Source: Streptomyces pactum (lineage in GTDB: Bacteria > Actinomycetota > Actinomycetes > Streptomycetales > Streptomycetaceae). Taken from it: DNA of 64,000 bases. The translations under genes were made by a program, and so were the position numbers. This document shows, one piece after another, positions 34,596 to 43,545 of this stretch. Each line of letters begins with the position of its first letter. The stretch's first letter is position 1. Where the stretch lies: assembly GCF_016031615.1 (NCBI RefSeq), contig NZ_JACYXC010000001.1:4650001-4714000 (forward strand), read 5' to 3'. The notes under the pieces are model-generated. The model was not told the origin of the DNA. It saw nothing but the letters and a program-made list of their open reading frames with translations, and did not search any database.

Positions 34596-35957
34596 CTACC
34601 GCACCACCGTGAACGCCTCCGCCCCCCGCGCCGCCCGCGGCTTCGGCGGTGCCGCCGGGTGCCCGACCGCCACCGCCCCCATCGGGTCCCAGTCGGCGGG
34701 CAGCTCCAGCACCTCGCGCACCACGTCCCGGCAGAACATCGTGGAGGACACCCAGGCCGAGCCCAGCCCCTCGCCCGCCAGCGCGACCAGCAGGTTCTGC
34801 ACCCCGGCACCGGCGGCCACCACGAACATCTCGCGCTCCGCCGCCGCCCGCCGGGCGTCCGGGTACGGGTGCGCCCCGTCCGCGACGAGGCAGGGCACCA
34901 CCAGATAGGGCGCGTTGCGCAGCACGTCACCGCGCCGCACCCGCCGGGCGATGCTCTCCTCGCCGAACCCGTCCCGGCGCAGGTCGGCGATCCACGCGTC
35001 ACGCATCGCGTCGAGCAGCCGCAGCCGCACCTCGGGGGTCTCCAGCAGGACGAACCGCCACGGGGTGGTGTGGTGCGGGGCGGGTGCGGTGACCGCCGCC
35101 GCGACCGCGCGCCGGACCGCCCGGCCGTCCACCGGGTCATCGGTGAACTCCCGGATGGTGCGGCGCAGCGTGACGGCCTCGCGTACCGCCTCGGAGGTGC
35201 CCAGCCGGAACATGTCGTCGGCCGGGTCGCGCACCAGGGCCCGGGCGCCCGGCTGAGGCCCGTCGTCATCGGCCGCGGTGACGTGCGGCAGCCCGCGGAC
35301 CACCGCCACCGGCAGCCCTCCGGCCTTGCCCTTCACCAGGTCTCCGGCGGCGGCCAGCTCGTCGGCGGTGGCGACCACGGTGACCTGGAGCGGGTTGCCG
35401 TGCGCGTCGGTGCCGCCGCGCAGGTCGTCCAGGACCCGTACGCCGGCGGCGCCGATCGCCACATCGGTGAGCCCGTTCCGCCAGGGGCGGCCGAAGGTGT
35501 CGGTGAGGACCACCCCGACGGTCACCCCGAGGGTCTCCCGGATGCCGTCCCGGATGCGCCGCGCCGAGGCGTCGGGGTCCTCGGGCAGCAGCAGCACCGT
35601 CCCGGCCGGGGTGTTGGAGGCATCGACCCCGGCGGCGGCCATCACGAAGCCGTGCCGGGACTCCACGATGCGCAGCCCGCCGCGGCGGGCCACCACCCGG
35701 ACCGACTCGGCGTCGATGGCGGCCTCCCGGTCGTCCGCCCGGACGCTCCGCCCCTCCGCCTTGCTGACGATCTTCGAGGTGACCAGCAGGACGTCCCCGT
35801 CGGCCAGGCCCGGCAGGCCCTCGGCGGTGGCGGCGCCGGCGATCAGCTTGGCGAGGTCGTCGCCGGGGCGGATCTCGGGCAGGCCGGGCAGCGCCCAGAC
35901 CCGGTACGCGGGGGCGGACGCGGCGGCGGGCACGGGGGCGGACGTGGCGGCGGTCAT
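34596..35957 (-). CDS. fbiB: Coenzyme F420:L-glutamate ligase FbiB
   Basis: A 453-residue two-domain enzyme that adds glutamates to F420-0 and, in actinobacteria, also reduces the dehydro intermediate. The N-terminal ligase domain (about 15-245) shows PEIRPGDDLAKLI, LLVTSKIVSKAEGR and VLTDTFGRPWRNG. The C-terminal domain (about 255-453) is an FMN nitroreductase fold (RRTIREFTDDPVDGRAV, APHHTTPWRFVLLE). The start ATG overlaps the fbiA stop by 4 nt, so the two are coupled. Together they set the length of the F420 tail. The first 15 residues are Ala/Pro-rich. Confidence 0.95.
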   Translation of the reverse strand: MTAATSAPVPAAASAPAYRVWALPGLPEIRPGDDLAKLIAGAATAEGLPGLADGDVLLVTSKIVSKAEGRSVRADDREAAIDAESVRVVARRGGLRIVESRHGFVMAAAGVDASNTPAGTVLLLPEDPDASARRIRDGIRETLGVTVGVVLTDTFGRPWRNGLTDVAIGAAGVRVLDDLRGGTDAHGNPLQVTVVATADELAAAGDLVKGKAGGLPVAVVRGLPHVTAADDDGPQPGARALVRDPADDMFRLGTSEAVREAVTLRRTIREFTDDPVDGRAVRRAVAAAVTAPAPHHTTPWRFVLLETPEVRLRLLDAMRDAWIADLRRDGFGEESIARRVRRGDVLRNAPYLVVPCLVADGAHPYPDARRAAAEREMFVVAAGAGVQNLLVALAGEGLGSAWVSSTMFCRDVVREVLELPADWDPMGAVAVGHPAAPPKPRAARGAEAFTVVR

Positions 35958-36931
35958 GCCCGCACCTCCTCGGCCAGCTTCAGCGCCTCGGCGGCCATCC
36001 GCGCGGTGGCCGCCACGTCGGTCATCATCAGCGGGACCGCGCGGCAGCGGATGCCCGCCTCCTCCACGTCCGCGACCGCGCCGGCGTCCACGGTGTCCAC
36101 CAGCCAGCCGTCGAGCAGGCCGGAGCCGTAGTGCCGGGCGACGGCCGCGGCGGTGGACTCCACGCCCACGGCGGCCAGCACCTTGTCGGCCATGCCGCGT
36201 ACCGGGGCGTCGCCGACGATGGGGGAGAGGCCCACCACCGGGACGTCGGCCTTCGCGATGGCCTCCCGCACGCCGGGGACGGCCAGGATCGTGCCGATGC
36301 TGACCACCGGGTTGGACGGCGGGAAGAGGATCACGTCGGCCGCGGCGATGGCCTCCAGCACACCGGGCGCCGGTGTGGCCTGTTCCGCACCCACCGGGAC
36401 GATGGCGTGGGCCGGGACCTGGGCGCGCAGCCGCACCCAGTACTCCTGGAAGTGGACCGCCTTACGGGCCGGCGTGCCGTCGGCCGGGGCGTCCGGGTCG
36501 TCGATGAGCACATGGGTCTCGACCCGGTCGTCGGTCATCGGCAGCAGCCGGACGCCCGGCTGCCAGCGGGCGCAGAGCGCCTCGGTGACGGCGCTCAGCG
36601 GGTAGCCCGCGGCGATCATCTGGGTCCGGACGATGTGGGTGGCGAAGTCCCGGTCGCCGAGGCCGAACCACTCCGGCCCCACGCCGTACGCGGCGAGTTC
36701 CTCCTTGACCGTGAAGGTCTCGTCGGCCCGGCCCCAGCCCTGTTCCTCGTGGATGCCGCCGCCGAGCGTGTACATCACGGTGTCCAGGTCGGGGCAGACC
36801 TTCAGCCCGAAGAGGTGGATGTCGTCGCCGGTGTTCCCGATGACGGTGATGTCGGCGTCGGGTACCGCCGAGGTGAGGCCGCGAAGGAAACGGGCGCCAC
36901 CGATACCGCCCGCGAGAACCACAATGCGCAT
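35954..36931 (-). CDS. fbiA: 2-phospho-L-lactate transferase FbiA (CofD)
   Basis: A 325-residue enzyme joining Fo to the phospholactate or phosphoenolpyruvate unit in F420 synthesis. The N-terminus MRIVVLAGGIGGARFLRGL is the family nucleotide-binding start. GNTGDDIHLFGLKVCPDLDT carries the metal-binding Asp residues, and LFPPSNPVVSIGTILAVPG is typical. The ATG at 36931 is preceded at 6 nt by CACAAT (minus strand), a likely -10 box, so the message may be leaderless. The 4-nt overlap with fbiB makes a two-gene operon. F420 serves reductases in secondary metabolism and lincosamide- or tetracycline-type pathways; the users are not in this window. Confidence 0.95.
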   Translation of the reverse strand: MRIVVLAGGIGGARFLRGLTSAVPDADITVIGNTGDDIHLFGLKVCPDLDTVMYTLGGGIHEEQGWGRADETFTVKEELAAYGVGPEWFGLGDRDFATHIVRTQMIAAGYPLSAVTEALCARWQPGVRLLPMTDDRVETHVLIDDPDAPADGTPARKAVHFQEYWVRLRAQVPAHAIVPVGAEQATPAPGVLEAIAAADVILFPPSNPVVSIGTILAVPGVREAIAKADVPVVGLSPIVGDAPVRGMADKVLAAVGVESTAAAVARHYGSGLLDGWLVDTVDAGAVADVEEAGIRCRAVPLMMTDVAATARMAAEALKLAEEVRA

Positions 36932-36993
36932 GGGGCGATTGTGGCAGGCCGGTCCGGGCCGGGCCGGTGGGCCCGGCCCGGACCGGGCACCCG

Positions 36994-37617
36994 TCACCGG
37001 CCGGAAACCGCCCTACCCGGAGACGCCGCCCCACCCGGAGCCACCGACCCGCCGGACACGAGCCCACCCGAGGACACGACCCCGCCGGACGAGGGCACGA
37101 CCCCACCGGCAGCCGCCGCCGGGCGGGCGAGCGCCGCGATCCGTTCCTGGCTGGGGTGCATGGGCATGTCGGTGAGCCCGGGGTGGTAGATGTGCAGGCT
37201 GACGGCCGGTTCCAGGGCGTCGTTGGCGATGTCGTGCACATAGCCGGGGGCGAAGACGCGCTGGGTGCCCACGGTCAGTGTGTGCCGGGTGGTGCGCGGC
37301 CCGGTGCCGCAGCGCTCGGTGAGGCGCCCCTGGAGCACGGTGAGCAGGCCGGAGGAGGCCCCGTGGTCGTGCGCCCCGGTGCTCTGGCCCGGGACCCAGC
37401 TCAGCAGCCAGACCTCGTAGCCGGGGCCGGTGCGCAGCCGGTGGTACCAGCGGCTGGTGGCGTCGTAACGGACGAGCGGGGCCCAGCCGGCGCGGTCGTC
37501 CGCGATCCGGCGGGCCAGGCCGGCGAAGGCGGCGACGGTGGTCGGGTGGTCGGGTACGGGCGGCAGCAGATGCGGGATGGCGAGCGGGTCGCCGGCGATC
37601 TGGACGTCGCTGTTCAT
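36994..37617 (-). CDS. Cysteine dioxygenase
   Basis: A 207-residue cupin. The iron-binding pair is His83 and His85 (GAHDHGASSG) with His128 (YVHDIAN) as third ligand, matching the type I cysteine dioxygenase plan that oxidises cysteine to cysteine sulfinate. The core ends near residue 165. The last 40 residues are a Gly/Ser/Val-rich tail (GGVVPSSGGVVSSGG) encoded by repetitive DNA and probably disordered. GAGGAA lies 6 nt before the ATG. It is followed after 62 nt by fbiA on the same strand and is divergent from whiB. Confidence 0.9.
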   Translation of the reverse strand: MNSDVQIAGDPLAIPHLLPPVPDHPTTVAAFAGLARRIADDRAGWAPLVRYDATSRWYHRLRTGPGYEVWLLSWVPGQSTGAHDHGASSGLLTVLQGRLTERCGTGPRTTRHTLTVGTQRVFAPGYVHDIANDALEPAVSLHIYHPGLTDMPMHPSQERIAALARPAAAAGGVVPSSGGVVSSGGLVSGGSVAPGGAASPGRAVSGR

Positions 37618-38192
37618 GGTCGGTTCCTCGGCTGCGGTGCAGCGAAAGCTGGAAGCGGAAAGCTGGCGGACCGGAACGGTCAGGAACGCGGGAAGCCGGA
37701 GCCTTGGGGCATCAACAGCTGGAACAGCGACAGCGAGCCTGCACAGCGCAGCGGAACCCGTGGGTACGGGTCGGCTGGTGCATGGGGGTCACTGGCATGG
37801 GGACAAGGAGAGCCGGTGCGGGGAGCCGCTGTCAACTTGACGATCGGTTTACGGCCGCTCCTTCACCCCATCCGGCTACCCGCCGTGCAGAAAGGTTTGT
37901 TCTCCGAAGAACGGGAGAGGTGGCGCACATCCGGTGCTCCTGTGCAACGGGTGCGGCGCGGGCGACGTCTTCACGCCACGGGAGGCGTTGTGAGGGCGGC
38001 TCGGAAACGTGTCTGTTTTAGGTATATTTGAACACTTTCCGCGCTTCCTTGGTTCCGCAGAGTGAATAAGGGGCTCAATAGCAGATCCCGGCTTGACTGG
38101 CCCGGATCGGCACACTTGTAATTTCACTCGTGTCGTTCGGCGGCGATCTTCGCCGGGCGGCGCGGGGACGTAAAAACAGACGAGGGGCGCAC
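37618..38192. other. Long regulatory gap upstream of whiB
   Basis: 575 nt between divergent genes, without a supportable gene. The right half is A/T-richer, with TTTTAGGTATATTTG near 38016-38030 and the promoter described separately at 38093. Such long upstream regions are common before developmental genes with several promoters. Confidence 0.5.
38093..38122 (+). promoter_or_regulatory. Sigma-70-type promoter of whiB
   Basis: TTGACT (38093-38098) and TGTAAT (38117-38122) are separated by 18 nt. Transcription from about 38129 would give a leader of roughly 64 nt before the whiB ATG. This is the best -35/-10 pair in the window outside the rrn operon. Confidence 0.55.
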
Positions 38193-38456
38193 ATGACCGA
38201 GTTGTTCCAGCAACTGCTGGTCGAAGAGGCGGATGAGGAGCTCGGTTGGCAGGAGCGCGCACTGTGCGCCCAGACCGATCCCGAGTCGTTCTTCCCGGAA
38301 AAGGGCGGTTCTACGCGCGAGGCGAAGAAAGTCTGCCTTGCCTGCGAGGTCCGTTCCGAGTGCCTTGAGTACGCCCTCGCCAACGACGAACGCTTCGGCA
38401 TCTGGGGCGGTCTGTCGGAGCGTGAGCGTCGCCGGCTGAAGAAGGCCGCGGTCTGA
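38193..38456 (+). CDS. whiB: Sporulation regulator WhiB
   Basis: An 87-residue iron-sulfur transcription factor needed in Streptomyces for sporulation septation together with WhiA. All four cluster-binding cysteines are present (Cys25, 48, 51, 57: ERALCAQTDP, CLACEVRSEC). The turn motif GIWGG is at 69-73 and the basic C-terminus ERERRRLKKAAV contacts DNA. The sequence matches what I recall of S. coelicolor WhiB almost residue by residue. The frame is open 21 codons further upstream, but the ATG at 38193 follows GAGGGG and gives the standard length. Confidence 0.97.
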   Translation: MTELFQQLLVEEADEELGWQERALCAQTDPESFFPEKGGSTREAKKVCLACEVRSECLEYALANDERFGIWGGLSERERRRLKKAAV

Positions 38457-38457
38457 C

Positions 38458-38600
38458 CGGACCACCGGCCATCGCCCGTACCGGCGAGCCCCCGGCCCGC
38501 GCCGGCTCTCCGGCCGCCGGACCACCGGGCCTCCGGCCATCGCCCGTACCGGCGAATCCCCGGCACACGCCCGGCTCTCCGGCCCCCGGACCACCGGCCG
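38458..38600. repeat. Direct repeats downstream of whiB
   Basis: Two identical 23-bp copies at 38465-38487 and 38533-38555 (offset 68 nt), inside longer similar units that begin GGACCACCGG. A third partial unit starts near 38586. The rest of the gap to 38961 is GC-rich and shows no gene. Confidence 0.65.
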
Positions 38601-38961
38601 TCCGGCCCCCGGCTCCTGTCGGCCCGTCGGCCCCGGACCTCCGGCTCCCCGCCGGCCGGCCGGTCCCCGGCCCTCCGCCGGCCCCTGCTCCGCGCCGGCT
38701 TCCCGGCACGCCGCCGGCCCCCGGCTCTCCGTCCACCACACGGTCCGCCCCCCGCGCCCGGGCGCAGGGAGGCGGACCGCTGCTGTGCCCAGCCGTTAGT
38801 GTGGGGTGCCCCTGGCCCGGCCGGGGGCCTCGAACGGCGCGCCGGCGGCCCCACCGGCCGGGCGCGTCCACGCAGTCCAGCACCGCAGTCTCCCGGGGGC
38901 CTGAAGGCCCACAGCGGCTCCGCCGCGGGCCCCCGCACCCCGTCGGAGGGCCCGTACCTCG

Positions 38962-41900
38962 ATGTCCGTGCACAACCAACCGGCAGTCAGCCACCCGGCG
39001 GGTGCCGCCGGCTCCGTCCCCGGCCCCGTACCAGGCTCCGGCTCCAGCTCCGTCCCCGGCTCCGTCCCCGGCTCCGTCCCCGGCCGGGCGCCCGAGTTCC
39101 CCCGGCACGTCGTCACCGCCGTCCTGGTCGCCCACGACGGAGCCCGCTGGCTCCCCGACGCCCTCGCCGGGCTGACCGGCCAGGAACGCCCGGCGCAGCA
39201 CATCGTCGCCGCCGACACCGGAAGCACCGACGACTCCGCCCGGCTGCTCACCGACGCCCTCGGCCCCGACCGGGTCCTCCACCTCGCCCGCCGCGCCGGC
39301 TTCGGCACCGCCGTGGACGAGGCCGTCCGCGCCGCCCCCGCCCCCGGCCGGCTCCGGCCCCACACCTCCGGTCAACCCCGGTCCGGCGCCCGGCCGGACG
39401 GCCGGGCCGGCGAGCCCGTCCACTGGCTGTGGCTGCTGCACGACGACTGCGCCCCCGCCCCCGACGCCCTCGCCGCCCTCCTCCGGGTCGCCGACAGCAG
39501 CCCGCGCGCCGCGATCATCGGCCCCAAGCTGCGCAGCTGGTACGACCGCCGGCAGCTCCTCGAAGTGGGCGTCAGCATCGCCCGCAGCGGCCGCCGTTGG
39601 ACCGGCCTGGAACGCCGGGAGCAGGACCAGGGCCAGCACGACCAGGTCCGCCAGGTCCTCGCCGTCTCCACCGCCGGCATGCTCATCCGCCGCGACGTCT
39701 ACGAGGAGCTCGGCGGCTTCGACCCGCGGCTGCCCCTGATGCGCGACGACGTGGACCTGTGCTGGCGTGCCCAGGCGGCCGGCCACCAGGTGCTGGTCGC
39801 CCCCGACGCGGTACTCCGCCACGCCGAGGCGTCCGCCCGCGAGCGGCGCCCGGTGGACTGCGTGGGCCGCGCCGCCTCCCGGCCGCCGTCCGACACCGGC
39901 GCCGGCAAGCGCCTCGTCCCGCACGGCACCTCCCCGCACCGGGTGGACAAGGCCGGCGCCGTCTACACCCTGCTCGTCAACACCCGCGGCCCGCAGCTGC
40001 CCTACGTGGTGGTGCGGCTCGTCCTCAGCACCCTGCTGCGCACCCTCGCCTACCTGGTCGGCAAGGTGCCCCGGCAGGCGCTCGACGAACTCGCCGGACT
40101 CTTCGGCACCCTGATCCGGCCCCAGAAGATCCTCGACGGCCGCCGCCGGCGCGGGAAACCCCAGGTCGAGGCCGCCGAACTGCGCCCCCTCTTCCCGCCG
40201 CCCGGCGCCACCGTACGCGCCACCGTGGAGCAGATCGCCGGAGACCTCGGCCGGCGCTCGGAGGCCGAGGCGCCGGCCGCCGGACGGCACGGCGCGGTGG
40301 AGTCCGGGCCCGGCGGCGACGACGCCGACTTCCTGGAGGTCGAGCAGTTCGCCCGGCTGCGGCGGATCGCCCGCAAGCCCGGGCCGATGCTCTTCGCCGT
40401 CCTGCTGCTGGTCTCCTTCGTGGCCTGCCGCGACCTGATCGGCGGCGGCTCGCTGGCCGGCGGCGCCCTGCTGCCGGTGCCCACCGACGTGATGGACCTG
40501 TGGGCGCGCTACACCGACGGCTGGCACCCGGTCGGCACCGGCGGCACCGAACCCGCCCCGCCCTACCTGGCGGTCCTCGCCGGGCTCAGCACGGTGTTCC
40601 TCGGCAGCACCGGGTTCACCCTCACCCTGCTGCTGGTCTGTTCGGTACCGCTGGCCGGCATCACCGCCTACTTCGCCTCCCGTCCGCTGGTCTCCTCCCG
40701 GCTGCTGCGCGCCTGGGCCAGCGTCGCGTACGCCTTCCTGCCCGCCGCCACCGGAGCCCTCGCCAACGGCCGCATCGGCACCGCCGCGCTCGCCGTGCTG
40801 CTGCCGCTGATGGCCCGCGCCGCGGTCTCCGCACACGGCTTCGCCGGCGCCGCCGCCCGGACCCGCCCCAGCTGGCGCGCGGTGTGGGCGTACGCGCTGC
40901 TGCTCACCTTCACCATGGCGTTCACCCCCGTGGTGTGGCCGATCGCCGCCGTCCTGGGCCTGGGCGTGCTGGCGCTGCGGGTCCGCCAGGGCGGCACCGG
41001 GCAGCTCACCGTCCACGGCCTGCGGCTGCTCGCCGTGCTCGGCACCCCGCTGCTGATCCTCGCCCCCTGGTCGCTGCCGCTGCTGGTGCACCCCGGCCGC
41101 TTCCTCGACGAGGCCGGGCTGAGCGACGGCTACGGCGCCGCCTCCGCACTGGACCTGCTCGCCCTCAGCCCCGGCGGTCCCAAGGGCGGCGGCACGCTGC
41201 TGCTGCTCGGCTTCGTGCTGGCCGCGCTCGGCGCGCTGCTCCGCGGCGAACGCCGGGCGGCGGTCGGCACCGCCTGGGCCGTGGCGCTCACCGGCCTGCT
41301 CTTCGCGGTGGCCGGGAACCGCTCCGGCTGGGCCGGACCGGCCACCCTGGTCTACGGCCTGGCGCTGCTGTCCGCCGCGGCGGTCGGCGCCGAGGGCGCC
41401 CGGGAGCGCGTCGCCGCCCGGAGCTTCGGCTGGCGGCAGCCCGCCGCCCTGCTGGTGGTCGCCGCCTGCGCCGCCGCGCCGCTGCTCGCCGCGCTGAGCT
41501 GGATGGCGGGCGGCGCCGGCGGGCCGCTGGAACGGCGCGACCCGGTGCAGGTGCCGGCCTTCGTGGCCGCCGAGGCCGGCAACGAGGACCAGGCCCGCAC
41601 CCTGGTGCTCGACGACGACCACGACGGGATCGACTACGTGCTGGTGCGCGGCGCGGGCGCCCGGCTCGGTGACGCCGAACTCGCCTCCCAGGCGGGCAGC
41701 GACGCCCGGCTCGACACGGTGGTCGCCAACCTGGTGGCCGGGTCCGGCGCCGACCAGACCCGCCACCTCGGCGACTACGCGGTGCGGTACGTGCTGGTCC
41801 GTCAGGGAGCCCCGCGCGCACTGGTGAAGGTGCTGGAGACCACCCCCGGCCTGACCCGGCTCAGCCAGGAGGACGGCACCACCCTGCTCCGCGTCAACCA

Positions 41901-43545
41901 GCGCGTCTCCCGCGTCACCATCGTGCCCGGCACCGGCGGCGGCGCGTCCGCCGGCGCGGACGGGGCGGCCCCGGTCCCGGTGGCCTCCGGCCCGGTCGAG
42001 GCCCACACCGAGATCCCCGACGGACCCGACGGCCGGGTGCTGCGCCTCGCCGACAAGGCCGCGCCGGGCTGGCGGGCCACGCTGGACGGCGAGCCGCTCA
42101 CCTCCGTCACCGTCGACGGCTGGGCCCAGGGCTTCGAACTCCCGGCCGGCGGCGGACGCCTGGACCTCACCTACGAGACCCCGCTGACCCGTACCGCCTG
42201 GGTGTGGGCGCAGGCCCTGCTCGCCGTGGTGCTCGTGGTGCTCGCGCTGCCCGGACGCCGCCGGGAGGTGGACGACGACCTGCCCGAGGCGGAGGCCGCG
42301 GCGGCCGCGGCGGCCATGGAGGGCGACGGACGCCGGGCCCGCCGGCTGCGCGCCGCCGCCGAGGCGGCGGGTCAGGACCGCCCGGCCCCGGCCGGCCCCG
42401 GCGCCCCGGCACCGGGCGTCTCCCGGCCCCCGCGGCGCGGAACCGGCCGCCGCGTGGGGTGCCGGGCCCGTCCCGCAGGCCCCCGCCGGCCCTCGGGGAG
42501 CCTGGACCCGTCCCGGCCCCGCGGTCCACCCAGGAGGCCGCCCGGCAGGTCCCGGGCCGGATGGGCGCGGACCAGGGGGCCCCCCGGACCAGGCGGGTGC
42601 GACGGGCCCCGGCGCCGGCGCACCGGCGGGCGGCCCGGTCGTACCCCCGGCGCCCCCCACGCCGCCGTCCCCCTACGCGGCACCCCCCTGTCCCCCTACG
42701 GGACCTCCCCGTCCCCCCTACGGGACGCCGACGGCCCCGACCCCGACCTCGTACGGGTCCACCCCCGGCCCCGACCGAGGCCCCCCTACGGGCCGTCCCC
42801 GACCCCGGCCCCGTACGGGTCGTCCCCCGCTTCCGCCGGCGCGGGTCCGGCCGCCCGGCAGGTCCCGGGCCGGATGGGCGCGGACCAGGGGGCCCCGGAC
42901 CAGGCGGGTGCGACGGGCCCCCTGGTCCGCGCCCACCCGGCCGCCCCGGACGGCGGGACACCCTCCTACGACGGGTGGCAGGCCCAGCCGTACCCGTCCG
43001 GGACGTACGGACAGGAGGCCGGCGGGTACGCCGGCGACCCCTACCGGGGCGGCCACCCGGCCGGCCCGTACCGGGGCGGCCACCCGGCGGGGGCGCAGGG
43101 CGCGGACACGGGCTACCCGGCGGCCCAGGCGCACGGGACCGGCTACCCCGCCGCGGGCCAGGCGCACGGGACCGGCTACCCCGCCGCGGGCCAGGGCCCG
43201 GACGCCGGTTACCCGGCGGGGACGCAGGGTTCCGCCGGATACCCGGACGGTTCCTACGGCGGCTCCGGGTACGGCGGTGACGGATACGCCGGGAACGGCT
43301 ACCCGCCCGACGGATACGGCGGGGGACACCCCGGTGCGGGCCATACCGGCGGCGGCCATCCGGACGCGCAGCCGTACCCGGCCCCCGCCGGTTACCCGGG
43401 CGTCCCCGGATACCCGGACCCCACCGGTTACGACGGGTACGGGCAGCACCCCCCGGCCGACGGCGCGCCCTCCGCGCCGGGTGACACGACGTACGGCGAC
43501 GGCGGTTCCGGCCCGCGCCGTGACGGGAGCGAGCAGCAGCGATGA
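38962..43545 (+). CDS. Giant GT2 glycosyltransferase with multi-span membrane region
   Basis: A 1527-residue protein. It starts with a Ser/Val/Pro/Gly repeat (VPGSVPGSVPG, from a 12-bp DNA repeat). A GT2 domain follows (about 50-330: VTAVLVAHDGARWLPDALAG, LLHDDCAPAPDALAALL, GGFDPRLPLMRDDVDLCWRA). Many membrane helices lie between about 475 and 870, and a last helix sits near 1080 (WAQALLAVVLVVLALPG), with an extracellular-type domain between. The C-terminus is low-complexity: residues about 1155-1290 are Arg/Pro-rich and look out of frame, and 1330-1527 are Tyr/Gly/Pro-rich. It should transfer a sugar to an envelope acceptor. The stop overlaps the DUF5719 start by 4 nt. Conserved next to whiB in Streptomyces, as far as I recall. 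Confidence 0.85.
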   Translation: MSVHNQPAVSHPAGAAGSVPGPVPGSGSSSVPGSVPGSVPGRAPEFPRHVVTAVLVAHDGARWLPDALAGLTGQERPAQHIVAADTGSTDDSARLLTDALGPDRVLHLARRAGFGTAVDEAVRAAPAPGRLRPHTSGQPRSGARPDGRAGEPVHWLWLLHDDCAPAPDALAALLRVADSSPRAAIIGPKLRSWYDRRQLLEVGVSIARSGRRWTGLERREQDQGQHDQVRQVLAVSTAGMLIRRDVYEELGGFDPRLPLMRDDVDLCWRAQAAGHQVLVAPDAVLRHAEASARERRPVDCVGRAASRPPSDTGAGKRLVPHGTSPHRVDKAGAVYTLLVNTRGPQLPYVVVRLVLSTLLRTLAYLVGKVPRQALDELAGLFGTLIRPQKILDGRRRRGKPQVEAAELRPLFPPPGATVRATVEQIAGDLGRRSEAEAPAAGRHGAVESGPGGDDADFLEVEQFARLRRIARKPGPMLFAVLLLVSFVACRDLIGGGSLAGGALLPVPTDVMDLWARYTDGWHPVGTGGTEPAPPYLAVLAGLSTVFLGSTGFTLTLLLVCSVPLAGITAYFASRPLVSSRLLRAWASVAYAFLPAATGALANGRIGTAALAVLLPLMARAAVSAHGFAGAAARTRPSWRAVWAYALLLTFTMAFTPVVWPIAAVLGLGVLALRVRQGGTGQLTVHGLRLLAVLGTPLLILAPWSLPLLVHPGRFLDEAGLSDGYGAASALDLLALSPGGPKGGGTLLLLGFVLAALGALLRGERRAAVGTAWAVALTGLLFAVAGNRSGWAGPATLVYGLALLSAAAVGAEGARERVAARSFGWRQPAALLVVAACAAAPLLAALSWMAGGAGGPLERRDPVQVPAFVAAEAGNEDQARTLVLDDDHDGIDYVLVRGAGARLGDAELASQAGSDARLDTVVANLVAGSGADQTRHLGDYAVRYVLVRQGAPRALVKVLETTPGLTRLSQEDGTTLLRVNQRVSRVTIVPGTGGGASAGADGAAPVPVASGPVEAHTEIPDGPDGRVLRLADKAAPGWRATLDGEPLTSVTVDGWAQGFELPAGGGRLDLTYETPLTRTAWVWAQALLAVVLVVLALPGRRREVDDDLPEAEAAAAAAAMEGDGRRARRLRAAAEAAGQDRPAPAGPGAPAPGVSRPPRRGTGRRVGCRARPAGPRRPSGSLDPSRPRGPPRRPPGRSRAGWARTRGPPGPGGCDGPRRRRTGGRPGRTPGAPHAAVPLRGTPLSPYGTSPSPLRDADGPDPDLVRVHPRPRPRPPYGPSPTPAPYGSSPASAGAGPAARQVPGRMGADQGAPDQAGATGPLVRAHPAAPDGGTPSYDGWQAQPYPSGTYGQEAGGYAGDPYRGGHPAGPYRGGHPAGAQGADTGYPAAQAHGTGYPAAGQAHGTGYPAAGQGPDAGYPAGTQGSAGYPDGSYGGSGYGGDGYAGNGYPPDGYGGGHPGAGHTGGGHPDAQPYPAPAGYPGVPGYPDPTGYDGYGQHPPADGAPSAPGDTTYGDGGSGPRRDGSEQQR
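42536..42922 (+). repeat. Pair of 70-bp direct repeats in the GT2 gene
   Basis: Copy 1 starts at 42536 and copy 2 at 42849; both contain GCCCGGCAGGTCCCGGGCCG and GACCAGGCGGGTGCGACGGG. Copy 1 has two extra C residues, and the copies are read in different frames by the open frame. Confidence 0.75.

Noticed and set aside
38311..42660. A 1449-codon open frame on the minus strand opposite the GT2 gene
   Set aside because: It is the mirror of a strongly coding plus-strand gene with third-position GC bias. The peptide is Gly/Ala/Arg/Glu-rich without domains.
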